A stretch of DNA of 64,000 bases from positions 1 to 64,000 of the forward strand of contig OZ007512.1 in NCBI GenBank assembly GCA_963931865.1, given 5' to 3'. The stretch's first letter is position 1; every line of letters begins with the position of its first letter. Of this stretch, positions 1 to 12,364 are shown in pieces. Both the position numbers and the translations under genes were made by a program. Below the pieces are notes generated by a model. It did not search any database. It was not told the origin of the DNA and was given only the letters and a program-made list of their open reading frames with translations. The stretch is from Axinella damicornis (lineage: Eukaryota; Porifera; Demospongiae; Axinellida; Axinellidae).

Positions 1-3000
1 CTAACCCTAACCCTAACCCTAACCCCTAACCCTAACCCTAACCCTAACCCTAACCCTAACCCTAACCCTAACCCCTAACCCTAACCCTAACCCTAACCCT
101 AACCCTAACCCTAACCCTAACCCTAACCCTAACCCTAACCCTAACCCTAACCCTAACCCTAACCCTAACCCTAACCCTAACCCTAACCCTAACCCTAACC
201 CTAACCCTAACCCTAACCCTAACCCTAACCCTAACCCTAACCCTAACCCTAACCCTAACCCTAACCCTAACCCTAACCCTAACCCTAACCCTAACCCTAA
301 CCCTAACCCTAACCCTAACCCTAACCCTAACCCTAACCCTAACCCTAACCCTAACCCTAACCCTAACCCTAACCCTAACCCTAACCCTAACCCTAACCCT
401 AACCCTAACCCTAACCCTAACCCTAACCCTAACCCTAACCCTAACCCTAACCCTAACCCTAACCCTAACCCTAACCCTAACCCTAACCCTAACCCTAACC
501 CTAACCCTAACCCTAACCCTAACCCTAACCCTAACCCTAACCCTAACCCTAACCCTAACCCTAACCCTAACCCTAACCCTAACCCTAACCCTAACCCTAA
601 CCCTAACCCTAACCCTAACCCTAACCCTAACCCTAACCCTAACCCTAACCCTAACCCTAACCCTAACCCTAACCCTAACCCTAACCCTAACCCTAACCCT
701 AACCCTAACCCTAACCCTAACCCTAACCCTAACCCTAACCCTAACCCTAACCCTAACCCTAACCCTAACCCTAACCCTAACCCTAACCCTAACCCTAACC
801 CTAACCCTAACCCTAACCCTAACCCTAACCCTAACCCTAACCCTAACCCTAACCCTAACCCTAACCCTAACCCTAACCCTAACCCTAACCCTAACCCTAA
901 CCCTAACCCTAACCCTAACCCTAACCCTAACCCTAACCCTAACCCTAACCCTAACCCTAACCCTAACCCTAACCCTAACCCTAACCCTAACCCTAACCCT
1001 AACCCTAACCCTAACCCTAACCCTAACCCTAACCCTAACCCTAACCCTAACCCTAACCCTAACCCTAACCCTAACCCTAACCCTAACCCTAACCCTAACC
1101 CTAACCCTAACCCTAACCCTAACCCTAACCCTAACCCTAACCCTAACCCTAACCCTAACCCTAACCCTAACCCTAACCCTAACCCTAACCCTAACCCTAA
1201 CCCTAACCCTAACCCTAACCCTAACCCTAACCCTAACCCTAACCCTAACCCTAACCCTAACCCTAACCCTAACCCTAACCCTAACCCTAACCCTAACCCT
1301 AACCCTAACCCTAACCCTAACCCTAACCCTAACCCTAACCCTAACCCTAACCCTAACCCTAACCCTAACCCTAACCCTAACCCTAACCCTAACCCTAACC
1401 CTAACCCTAACCCTAACCCTAACCCTAACCCTAACCCTAACCCTAACCCTAACCCTAACCCTAACCCTAACCCTAACCCTAACCCTAACCCTAACCCTAA
1501 CCCTAACCCTAACCCTAACCCTAACCCTAACCCTAACCCTAACCCTAACCCTAACCCTAACCCTAACCCTAACCCTAACCCTAACCCTAACCCTAACCCT
1601 AACCCTAACCCTAACCCTAACCCTAACCCTAACCCTAACCCTAACCCTAACCCTAACCCTAACCCTAACCCTAACCCTAACCCTAACCCTAACCCTAACC
1701 CTAACCCTAACCCTAACCCTAACCCTAACCCTAACCCTAACCCTAACCCTAACCCTAACCCTAACCCTAACCCTAACCCTAACCCTAACCCTAACCCTAA
1801 CCCTAACCCTAACCCTAACCCTAACCCTAACCCTAACCCTAACCCTAACCCTAACCCTAACCCTAACCCTAACCCTAACCCTAACCCTAACCCTAACCCT
1901 AACCCTAACCCTAACCCTAACCCTAACCCTAACCCTAACCCTAACCCTAACCCTAACCCTAACCCTAACCCTAACCCTAACCCTAACCCTAACCCTAACC
2001 CTAACCCTAACCCTAACCCTAACCCTAACCCTAACCCTAACCCTAACCCTAACCCTAACCCTAACCCTAACCCTAACCCTAACCCTAACCCTAACCCTAA
2101 CCCTAACCCTAACCCTAACCCTAACCCTAACCCTAACCCTAACCCTAACCCTAACCCTAACCCTAACCCTAACCCTAACCCTAACCCTAACCCTAACCCT
2201 AACCCTAACCCTAACCCTAACCCTAACCCTAACCCTAACCCTAACCCTAACCCTAACCCTAACCCTAACCCTAACCCTAACCCTAACCCTAACCCTAACC
2301 CTAACCCTAACCCTAACCCTAACCCTAACCCTAACCCTAACCCTAACCCTAACCCTAACCCTAACCCTAACCCTAACCCTAACCCTAACCCTAACCCTAA
2401 CCCTAACCCTAACCCTAACCCTAACCCTAACCCTAACCCTAACCCTAACCCTAACCCTAACCCTAACCCTAACCCTAACCCTAACCCTAACCCTAACCCT
2501 AACCCTAACCCTAACCCTAACCCTAACCCTAACCCTAACCCTAACCCTAACCCTAACCCTAACCCTAACCCTAACCCTAACCCTAACCCTAACCCTAACC
2601 CTAACCCTAACCCTAACCCTAACCCTAACCCTAACCCTAACCCTAACCCTAACCCTAACCCTAACCCTAACCCTAACCCTAACCCTAACCCTAACCCTAA
2701 CCCTAACCCTAACCCTAACCCTAACCCTAACCCTAACCCTAACCCTAACCCTAACCCTAACCCTAACCCTAACCCTAACCCTAACCCTAACCCTAACCCT
2801 AACCCTAACCCTAACCCTAACCCTAACCCTAACCCTAACCCTAACCCTAACCCTAACCCTAACCCTAACCCTAACCCTAACCCTAACCCTAACCCTAACC
2901 CTAACCCTAACCCTAACCCTAACCCTAACCCTAACCCTAACCCTAACCCTAACCCTAACCCTAACCCTAACCCTAACCCTAACCCTAACCCTAACCCTAA

Positions 3001-3721
3001 CCCTAACCCTAACCCTAACCCTAACCCTAACCCTAACCCTAACCCTAACCCTAACCCTAACCCTAACCCTAACCCTAACCCTAACCCTAACCCTAACCCT
3101 AACCCTAACCCTAACCCTAACCCTAACCCTAACCCTAACCCTAACCCTAACCCTAACCCTAACCCTAACCCTAACCCTAACCCTAACCCTAACCCTAACC
3201 CTAACCCTAACCCTAACCCTAACCCTAACCCTAACCCTAACCCTAACCCTAACCCTAACCCTAACCCTAACCCTAACCCTAACCCTAACCCTAACCCTAA
3301 CCCTAACCCTAACCCTAACCCTAACCCTAACCCTAACCCTAACCCTAACCCTAACCCTAACCCTAACCCTAACCCTAACCCTAACCCTAACCCTAACCCT
3401 AACCCTGACCCTGACCCTGACCCTGACCCTGACCCTGACCCTGACCCTGACCCTGACCCTAACCCCTAACCCTGACCCTGACCCTGACCCTGACCCTGAC
3501 CCTAACCCTAACCCTAACCCTAACCCTAACCCTAACCCTTGTCTAACCCTAACCCTAACCCTAACCCTAACCCTAACCCTAAACCCTGACCCTGACCCTG
3601 ACCCTGACCCTGACCCTAACCCTAACCCTAACCCCTAACCCTAACCCTAACCCTAACCCTAACCCCTAACCCCTAACCCTAACCCTAACCCTAACCCTAA
3701 CCCCTAACCCTAACCCTAACC

Positions 3722-3762
<41 letters not shown>

Positions 3763-3797
3763 CCCTAACCCTAACCCTAACCCTAACCCTAACCCTA
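1..3797. repeat. Chromosome-end telomere, (CCCTAA)n
   Basis: Nearly pure CCCTAA hexamers run from base 1, the C-rich strand expected at the left end of a chromosome. Occasional CCCCTAA slips occur near the tip. The proximal 400 bp (from about 3403) holds blocks of CCCTGA variants and a few 7-mers, the usual degeneration at the telomere/subtelomere junction. The tract stops at a TATCTAGGG junction near 3797. The TTAGGG type is the common animal repeat. Confidence 0.98.
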
Positions 3798-4559
3798 TCT
3801 AGGGACAGACCTGGGACGAACCTCAGATGAGGTTGCCATGAGGTTGGCACAGGAGACTCGTGGCGACGTAACGAACAACTTTTTTTGTATGGGTGAGGTT
3901 GAGGTTACCAACCTCATTCAACCTCAAACTTACCAGAATGCATTTCAGAGCATTACAAGCAATCTGACAAAATACTTTTTTGCCCTGTAAACCATTGTGC
4001 CTCATTTTGGGACATTAGGGTTACAACAAAATCTTCAATAGCTCGCCAATGGTGCACACTTCATTGATTGTAGTCATGGCTACTTAGTCTCTGCCCACCC
4101 TATACCCTAACCTCACGGTCAAATCCGGCCATTGACCTTTCACTATATGTAACCCTAGCTAAAATAGGGTTGCCATTTTTAGCTAACCCATAACCTCAAT
4201 CATTTTGAAACTGTGCCAATCACTCTACCTGGGGTTGAGGGTGTTAACCCACTAGTCAGATTGACTAACCCCAGCTTCCTTTCTTAACCCTAACCCTAAC
4301 CTCAAATCGGGACATCCCTGGCAAATGTCCCAAATTTGGAATTACTCTTTCGAACCTCAAAATTTTGCATCTGGCTCATCTCAGGGTATACATTACCCTA
4401 ATCATATTAGCTATTTCTCAAATGAGGTTGCTGCATTCCTGGCCAGGCATTTTGATTTGACGTCCCAATTTACATGTAAACCTGAGGTTTCAAATCTGAA
4501 GGTGTCATCAATGTAGTAGGATTCGATAGGAACCTCTCTGCCATTTTGAAAGCTATCCG
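3798..4559. other. Proximal subtelomeric DNA, no gene
   Basis: Low-copy sequence with scattered AACCTCA/TGAGGTT and GGGAC/GTCCC words, which look like degenerate forms of the adjacent 127-bp satellite. ORFs here are under 70 codons and overlap on both strands. I see nothing that supports a gene. Confidence 0.6.
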
Positions 4560-6535
4560 AGGTTGAGAAAAAGATTGGGACACTAACGTCCCAAATTTTT
4601 TCTGAACCTCGCATGGCAAATATGAATGGTGCATTCTAATTGCATACCTAAGTGGATGCTGTCGAGACACTTTTGAAACCTCACTAAGGTTGCAATCAAA
4701 ATCGGGACGCTAACGTCCCAAATTTTTTCGGAACCTCAAATGGCAAATGTGAATGGTGCGTCCTTATTGCCTTCCTCAGTGGATGCTGTCAAGACACTTT
4801 TGAAACCTCACTGAGGTTAGAGTCAAAATCGGGACGCTAATGTCCCAATTTTTTCCTGAACCTCAAATGGCAAATGTGACTGGTGCGTCCTAATTGCCTT
4901 CCAGAGTGGGTGCTGTCAAGACACTTTAGAAACCACACTGAGGTTACAATCAAAATCGGGACGCTAACGTCCCTAATTTTTTCTGAACCTCAAATGGCAA
5001 ATCTGAATGGTGCGTCCTAATTGCCTTCCCGAGTGTGTGCTGTCACAACATTTTTGAAACCTCACTAAGGTTGCAATCAAAATCGGGACGCTAACGTCCC
5101 AAATTTTTTCGGAACCTCAAATGGCAAATGTGAATTGTGCGTCCTAATTGCCTTCCAGAGTGGGTGCTGTCAAGTCACTTTTGAAACCTCACTGAGGTTA
5201 CAATCAAAATCGGGACGCTAACGTCCCAATTTTTTCCTGAACCTCAAATGGCTAATGTGAATGGTGCGTCCTAATTGCCTTCCAGAGTGGGTGCTGCCAA
5301 GTCACTTTCGAAATCTCACTGAGGTTACAATCAAAATCGGGACGCTAACGTCCCAATTTTTTCCTCAACCTCAAATGGCAAATGTGACTGGTGCGTCCTA
5401 ATTGCCTTCCATAGTGGGTGCTGTCAAGACACTTTTGAAACCTCACTGAGGTTACAATCAAAATCGGGACGCTAACGTCCCAATTTTTTCCTGAACCTCA
5501 AATGGCTAATGTGAATGGTGCGTCCTAATTGCCTTCCAGAGTGGGTGCTGCCAAGTCACTTTCGAAACCTCACTGAGGTTACAATCAAAATCGGGACGCT
5601 AACGTCCCAATTTTTTCCTGAACCTCAAATGGCAAATGTGACTGGTGCGTCCTAGTTGCCTTCCAGAGTGGGTGCTGTCAACGCACTTTTGAAACCTCAC
5701 TGAGGTTACAATCAAAATCGGGACGCTAACGTCCCAATTTTTTCCTGAACCTCAAATGGCAAATGTGACTGGTGCGTCCTAATTGCCTTCAAGAGTGGGT
5801 GATGTCAAGACACTTTTGAAACCTCACTGAGGTTACAATCAAAATCGGGACGCTAACGTCCCAATTTTTTCCTGAACCTCAAATGGCAAATGTGACTTGT
5901 GCGTCCTAATTGCCTTCCAGAGTGGGTGCTGTCAAGACACTTTTGAAACCTCACTGAGGTTACAATCAAAATCGGGACGCTAACGTCCCAATTTTTTCCT
6001 GAACCTCAAATGGCAAATGTGACTGGTGCGTCCTAATTGCCTTCCAGAGTGGGTGATGTCAAGACACTTTTGAAACCTCACTGAGGTTACAATCAAAATC
6101 GGGACGCTAACGTCCCAATTTTTTCCTGAACCTCAAATGGCAAATGTGACTGGTGCGTGCTAATTGCCTTCCAGAGTGGGTGCTGTCAAGACACTTTTGA
6201 AACCTCACTGATGTTACAATCAAATCGGGACGCTAACGTCCCAATTTTTTCCTGAACCTCAAATGGCAAATGTGAATGGTGCGTCCTAATTGCCTTTCAG
6301 AGTGGGTGCTGTCAAGACACATTTGAAACCTCACTGAGGTTACAATCAAAATCGGGACGCTAACGTCCCAATTTTTTTCTGAACCTCAAATGGCAAATCT
6401 GAATAGTGCGTCCTAATTGCCTTCCTGAGTGGGTGCTGTCAAGATGCTTTTGAAACCTCACTGACGTTTCAATCAAAATTGGGACGCTCACTGAGGTTAC
6501 ACACAAAATAGGGACGGTGACGTCCCAATTTTTCC
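4560..6535. repeat. 127-bp subtelomeric satellite, about 15 copies
   Basis: The motif GGGACGCTAACGTCCC recurs at 4704, 4831, 4958, 5085, 5212 and onward, an exact 127-bp period with occasional 126. Each unit has two short palindromes: GGGACG-CTAA-CGTCCC, and AACCTCACTGAGGTT. Between them lies a spacer containing GGCAAATGTGA and GTGCGTCCTAATTGCC. Copies are very similar, and the last one decays near 6480-6535. Confidence 0.95.
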
Positions 6536-6856
6536 CACATGGACTAGGAACTTAACCTCATATTTCAAACAAAACGGCAAGCCCCCACGATTCAAATGAT
6601 ATGTTTAATTCTGCTTAGAAACGTCTGGTTTCAAATTGGGACGTTAGGACGTTTTGTCCCAAAAAATACTGAATTCAATCTACTCATCAATCTGAACATT
6701 TCGCACATACCAAAATTTCAAAATGAACATACTCAATAAAAAGTGGACATTCCTAACTATTTTATAGTCCCAACAGACTAAAAAATTGATTGACAGTCTA
6801 ATTAATTCATTAACAATTAAATAACTGAGTAATCAACTCATTAATTAGCAAACTGA
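6536..6856. other. AT-rich unique stretch, no gene
   Basis: AT-rich sequence with a few TTAATTA words and residual GGGACGTT/AACGTCCC-like words. No credible ORF or structured element is visible. Confidence 0.5.
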
Positions 6857-7004
6857 TTAACCCTTTAGGGCCCATAGTGCCAAAGGTGCATAATTAGCAT
6901 CCTTTCACACTATGGCTTCTCACTTAGCGGTGACGGACAGCCTTTGACTAGCACTGCTCCTGGAGTCTTGTCAGTAGTCCCCCTCTGTATAACTACAGAA
7001 TTAA
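6857..7004 (-). mobile_element. Truncated family-A TTAA element with a second element joined at its internal TTAA
   Basis: Starts TTAACCCTTTAGGGCCC, the terminal repeat of family A (compare 11473-12085 and 15350-15950), in inverted orientation. Homology stops at 7001-7004, exactly at the internal TTAA where element B sits in the copy at 13856. There a different terminus begins, TTAACCCTTTGACCCC. This suggests a second insertion into the same TTAA whose far end is lost in the adjoining array. Confidence 0.75.
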
Positions 7005-7255
7005 CCCTTTGACCCCGAGGCGCATGCGCAGAAATCAATCGCGTGGCTACACAAACGCTAATGAAAAATGGCGATTTTTGTGTTGTATCGATTCATTGGC
7101 ATTGTATCTTGTAAAATAGCTGAGTTCAGGTATTGATAGTTATACTTATTTGGCTTGAAAACAAACCTGCTTCGTTCCTGAAGTAGTCCCGCGACTTGAC
7201 AGTGAGGCCTGGGAAAGACACAACGGTGGAAACGCGGGTTGTCGCAGTGCTCTCA

Positions 7256-10010
7256 AGAATCAACTGATTAAACAGTTGATCAACCACACAAGCTGTAGAT
7301 AAATTAATCAAGCAGTTGATCAACTGATTAAGCGTTTCATGAACCAATCAACCGGTTGATCAACAGTTTAAGCAGCTGATCAACCGATTAAAGCAGTTGA
7401 TCAACAAATCAAGCAGTTGAGCAACTGATCAAACAGTTGATCAACTAATCAAGTGATTAAGCAGTTGATCAACCAATCAAACAGTACATCAAATAATCAA
7501 GTAGTTGACCAAACGATCAAACAGTTGATCGACTAATCAAGCAGTCAACTGATTAAGCTGCTGATCAACCAATCAAACAGTTGCTCATCTGATTAAGCTG
7601 TTGATCAACCAATCAAGCGGTTGATCAAGCGATCAAGCAGTTGATCAACTAATCAAACAGTTGATCAACTGATTGAGCTGTTCATGAACCATCAAGCAGT
7701 TGATCAACTAATCAAGCAGTTGATCAACTAATCAATCAGTTGATCAGCCGATTAAATAATTGATTAGTTGATCAACTGCTTGATTGGCTAATCAATCTAA
7801 TCAAGCAGTTGATATACCGATCCAGCAGTTGATCATCTAATCAAGCAGTTGATCAGCTCATAAAGCATTTGATCAACTAATCAAGCAGTTGATCAAACAA
7901 CCAAGCTGTTGGTCTACTGATCAATCGGTTGATCAACTGATTATGCAGTTCATGAGCAATCAAATAGTTGATCAACAGATTAAGCAGCTGATCAACCGAT
8001 CAAGCAGTTGATCAACTATTCAAGCAGTTGATCAATCGATCAAGCAGTTGATAAGCCAATCAAGTAGTTGACCAACTAATCAAGCAGTTGATCTACCGAT
8101 CAAGCAGTTGATCTACCGATCAAGCTGTTGATCAACTGATCAAGCAGTTTGTCAGCTGATCAAGCAGTTGATCAACTAATCAAGCAGTTGATCAACTGAA
8201 CAAGCTGTTGATCACCAAATGAAACATTTGATCACCTCATTAAGCAGTTGATCTACCAATCAAGCTGTTGATCTACTAATCAAGCAGTTGATCAACTGAT
8301 TAAGCAGTTCATGAACCAATCAAATAGTTGATCAGCAGATTAAGCAGCTGATCAACCGATCAAGCAGTTGATCATGTATTCAAGCAGTTGATCAACCAAT
8401 CAAGCAGTTGATAAACTAATCAAGCAGTTGATACACCGATCAAGCAGTTGATCTACCGATCGAGCAGTTGATCAGCTATCAAGCAGTTGATCATCTGTTT
8501 AAGCTGTTGATCAGCCAATCAAGCACTTGATCAACTGACTAAGCAGTTGATCAACCAATCAAGCAGTTGATCTACTAATCAAGCAGTTGATCAACTGATT
8601 CAGCAGTATATCAACAAATCAAAAAGTTGATCACCTAATCAAGCCATTGATCAAGCTATCAAGCAGTTGATCGACAAATCAAGCAGTTGAGCAAATGATT
8701 AAGCAGTTCGTGAACCAACCAAACAGTTGATCAACAGATTAGCAAGCTCATCAACCGATCAAGCAGTTGATCTGCTAATGAAGCTGTTGATCTACTGATT
8801 CAGTAGTTTATCTACAAATCAAAAGTTGATAAACTAATCAAGCCATTGATCAAGCGATCAAGCAGTTGATCGACTAATCAAGCAGTGAGCAAATGATCAA
8901 GCAGTTCATGAACCAACCAAACAGTTGATCAACAGATTAACCAGCTCATCAACAGATCAAGTGATTGACCTAATAATCAAGCAGTTGATCAGCCGATCAA
9001 GCAGTTGATCAACTAATCAAGCAGTTGATCAACTGATTTGGCGTTTATCAATTAATCAAACAGCTGATCAAATAATCAAGCTGTTGAACAAGCGATAAAA
9101 CACTTGATCAACAAATCAAACAGTTGATCAACAGATTTAGCAGCTAATCCACGGATCAAGCACGTGATGAACTAATCAAGCACTTGATCAACCGATAAAG
9201 CAGCTGATCAACTAATCAAGAAGTTGATCAACTAATTAAGCATTTCATGAAGTAATCAAAGAGTAGATTAAGCAGCTGATCCCCGATCAAGCAGTTGATC
9301 AACTAATCAAGCAGCTGATAAACCGATCTAGCAGTTGATTAACTATCAACTGATTAAGCAGTTGATCAATCAATCAAATAGTTCATCAGAAATTCAAGCA
9401 GTAGATCAAGCGATCAAGCAGTTGATCAACTAATCAAGCAGTTGATCAACTGATTAAGCAGTTCATAAACCAACCAAACTGTTGATCAACAGATAAAGCA
9501 GCTCATCAACCGATCAAGCAGTTAACCAACCGATTAAGCAGTTGATCAATCAATCAAACAGTTCATCAGATACTCAAGCGATTAAGAAGTTGATCAACTA
9601 ATCAAGCAGTTGATCAACAGCTTAAGCAGTTCATGAACCAATCAAAGTGTTGATCAACAGATTAAGCAGCTGATCAACCGATCAAGCAGTTGATCAACTA
9701 ATCAAGCAGTTGATCTACCGATCAAGCAGTTGATCAACTGATCAAGCAGTTGATCTACCGATCAAGCGGTTGATCAACTAATCAAGCTGTTGATCAACCG
9801 ATCAAGCAGTTGATCCCCTAATTGAGCTGTTGATCAACTGGTTAAGCAGTTCATGAACCAACCAAACAGTTGATCAACAGATTAAGCAGCAAATCAACAG
9901 ATCAGGCAGTTGATCAACTAATCAAGCAGTTGATCAACCAATCCAGCAATTGATCAACTAATCAAACAGTTGATCTACCTATCAACTAGTTGATCAACTA
10001 ATCATTTAAC
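7256..10010. repeat. About 20-bp tandem array built on TTGATCAA
   Basis: Roughly 2.75 kb of degenerate repeats of the type CAAGCAGTTGATCAACTAAT. Every unit carries the self-complementary core TTGATCAA or TTGATC. Units vary in length and have internal CTGATTAAG variants. It is low-complexity DNA without coding potential. Confidence 0.92.
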
Positions 10011-10660
10011 TAGTTGATTGATTAATTAAAAATTCATTTAATCAATTGATCTATTAATTAGTATAAACAGTTATTTAACAATTAAAAAGTTAATTATAAT
10101 TAATTGTTAATTAATGGTTGCTTAATTGTTTGTTAATCGTTAATGAATTATTTATTAATTAATTAATCGGTAATCACTTAATCAATATTAATTACTTAAT
10201 TGATGGTTAATTAATTGATTTGTAGTTAATTAACAAATTTATGGATAAAGAAATTTTAAATCAATAGTTAATTAATTTGTTAATAGCTAATAAATAGTTA
10301 ATTAACTAATTAATATTTAATTCATAAATCAAAAGTTAATTAATTATTCAAATGTTAATTAATAAAGTTAATTCATTGATTTGTTAATTAATTGATTAAT
10401 AGTTAAATTAATTAATTAATTTAAAAGTAATGAATTAATTAATTAATAGTTAATTAATTAATTGTCAATTAATGGTTATTTAATTTCTTAATATTTAATC
10501 AATTAATAACCGTTAAGTTACAGTTAATCAATTAATTAATTGTGGATTAATTGTCAATTAATTAATTGTTAATTAATAGTTAATAAATTACTTAATAGCT
10601 ATTTAATAGTTAATTAATTAATTAATAGTTCTTAATTAATAGTTAATTAATGTAACCTCA
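10011..10660. repeat. TTAATTAA-rich AT tract
   Basis: About 650 bp, overwhelmingly A+T, of irregular TTAATTAA/TTAATTGATT repeats. It follows directly from the 20-bp array and ends abruptly where GGGACG-type sequence begins. Confidence 0.85.
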
Positions 10661-10985
10661 ACCCTCACCATTGGTTTTGGGACGATCAAATTTTAACAAA
10701 ATTGACAAAATTGGGACTTGCCACGACATTAAATTTGGGACGACACCAACCTTTGTCGGGACGTGGCATTCGAGGCTCAAAATGTTAATTGGGACGCTGA
10801 GAAAGGCTTTCGGGACACCACTTAGGGTTATAAATTCAAATTTGGGACGCTACAGAATAAAATAGAAAAGTCGAAAATGTCCCAAAATATCAGAAAACGT
10901 CCCGAAATATTCCGAAAACGTCCTATTTACAAAAATTAGGACGATTTTTGAGCAAAAACGTCCTTTTTGGGACGTAAGTTCCTGG
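10661..10985. repeat. GGGACG/CGTCCC-rich subtelomeric block
   Basis: Many GGGAC(G) and (C)GTCCC words, such as TTGGGACGATC and AACGTCCCGAAATATTCC. The vocabulary matches the 127-bp satellite 4 kb away but has no fixed period. A 64-codon ORF here is the by-product of repeated GGGAC words and is not a gene. Confidence 0.7.
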
Positions 10986-11063
10986 CCCTAACCCTAACCC
11001 TAACCCTAACCCTAACCCTAACCCTAACCCTAACCCTAACCCTAACCCTAACCCTAACCCTAA
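10986..11063. repeat. Interstitial telomeric tract, (CCCTAA)13
   Basis: Perfect CCCTAA hexamers, about 78 bp, in the same orientation as the terminal telomere. With the terminal telomere it brackets the 7.2-kb subtelomeric block. Confidence 0.95.
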
Positions 11064-11255
11064 CAACCAAACAAACAACTTAACAATAACCCTAGCAACC
11101 AAACAAACAACTTAACAATAACCCTAGCAACCAAACAAACAACTTAACAATAACCCTAGCAACCAAACAAACAACTTAACAATAACCCTAGCAACCAAAC
11201 AAACATCTTAACAATAACCCTAGCAACCAAACAAACAACTTTACATATAACACTA
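11064..11255. repeat. 32-bp tandem repeat, 6 copies
   Basis: Units begin at 11064, 11096, 11128, 11160, 11192 and 11224. Each contains CAACCAAACAAACAACTTAA and ends AACAATAACCCTAG, so each keeps one telomere-like CCCTA. The last copy is degenerate. It probably grew from the telomere edge. Confidence 0.9.
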
Positions 11256-11292
11256 GCTACCCTTACAATTACTTACTGGTTAGAAAAAAAAT

Positions 11293-11365
11293 TATCAACC
11301 CTGGACTTGAACTTCCAACCTACGGTTTGCTAGTTGCACTCCTAGTTGACTACGCCACATACCCA
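11293..11365 (-). other. tRNA-like relic (possible SINE head)
   Basis: On the minus strand, an A-box-like TGGCGTAGTCAAC is followed about 30 bases later by a B-box-like AGTTCAAGTCC and then a T8 run that could stop RNA polymerase III. The acceptor and T stems do not pair properly, so it is not a functional tRNA. A tRNA-derived SINE fragment is the best guess. Confidence 0.3.
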
Positions 11366-11472
11366 CCACCCACCCTATACTATACTAACTTTCTATATGA
11401 ACCTCAAGCTAGGTAGCAGATGTTTGAGTAAAGACACCTTTCTGTGATGTTTTGATGGTTTTTCTTGCTTGG

Positions 11473-12085
11473 TTAACTCTTTAGGGCCCAAATTTATTGA
11501 AATCTCCCCCCACAGCATAAATAGGCATTTGCACACAGCGTTTTAGCGTTGCCTAGGGCGCGCAATGTCCAGCAAAACTCGGGGGAGTGCCCCTGGCTGT
11601 TAGCAGTAATTATTACACTCACCGTTCACCAAGGCAGGAAGGGGCGGAGACACTGGGTGGAGCCGATAACTGAGCTAGCTGTGTGGTTATCGCGCCGTTC
11701 GACCAGCTGCTAAAACTCGACTGTTGTCTTGCCATACGCGGAGGACCATCGCTACTTACTTTATTGCTGGAGAGGGGAGACCAACAGTAAGTCGAAACAG
11801 GAGCGTTATGGCAAGTAAGCGTATACTGAAGGCGAGATAAGGCTTTTTAGCTTTACTGTTCGATCGACTTACAATGGCGGACTTGTTTCTGCCCGTAACA
11901 GCTGCCAGCTGAGACACTTGGCGCTCTCGATTCTGTTGTTAAGTGGAGAGGGATTACCAACAAGTCTCCAGGAGTAGTGCTGGTCCAAGCCCGTCCATCG
12001 CTAGAAAGTGAGAAGCCATAGTACATGGTTCTGTAATACGCGTGACTTTTGGCGGATATATCCGCTATGGGCCCTAAAGAGTTAA
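11473..12085 (+). mobile_element. Family-A non-autonomous TTAA transposon (copy A1)
   Basis: Begins TTAACTCTTTAGGGCCC and ends GGGCCCTAAAGAGTTAA, so it has terminal inverted repeats bounded by TTAA. TTAA targets and CCYTTT-like termini are typical of piggyBac, and Kolobok elements also use TTAA. The interior (613 bp) has no transposase ORF. Related copies lie at 6857 (fragment), 13856-16981 and 15350-15950. Confidence 0.85.
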
Positions 12086-12109
12086 ACTGTACTCTTGCAA
12101 TGAAGTTTG

Positions 12110-12351
12110 TTAACACTGCACGCGGGATATGCACTTATGAATAATTAATGAGTTAGAAAAACCAAAATGGAAGATTAAAAAGAGTTCCTCCTTCTGGATT
12201 CAAACCACCGATGTCCGCATTAACACGCAAGCGCTCTGCCGACTACACCAAATCGCCGTGCTACCTTCCTCTAACACATACAGGTTTTAAAACCTAACCG
12301 TTCAAAATCGCCGTGGGCCACAAAAGTGGCCCGCCGCGTGCAAAGAATTAA
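12110..12351 (+). mobile_element. Family-C short TTAA element (copy C1) with tRNA-like interior
   Basis: Begins TTAACACTGCACGCGGG and ends CCGCCGCGTGCAAAGAATTAA, imperfect inverted ends bounded by TTAA. The minus strand at about 12190-12260 contains A-box-like TGGTGTAGTCGG and B-box-like GGTTTGAATCC, resembling a degenerate tRNA-derived RNA polymerase III promoter. Copy C2 (13369-17042) shares both ends. Confidence 0.65.
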
Positions 12352-12364
12352 AACTATTGATGAA

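Noticed and set aside
7256..10010. Possible CRISPR array
   Set aside because: There are repeats but no unique spacers of constant length, and the genome is an animal one; it is a degenerate tandem satellite.
12185..12262. Functional tRNA gene on the minus strand
   Set aside because: A- and B-box-like motifs are present, but the acceptor and T stems do not pair and it lies inside a TTAA element; a tRNA-derived relic is more likely.
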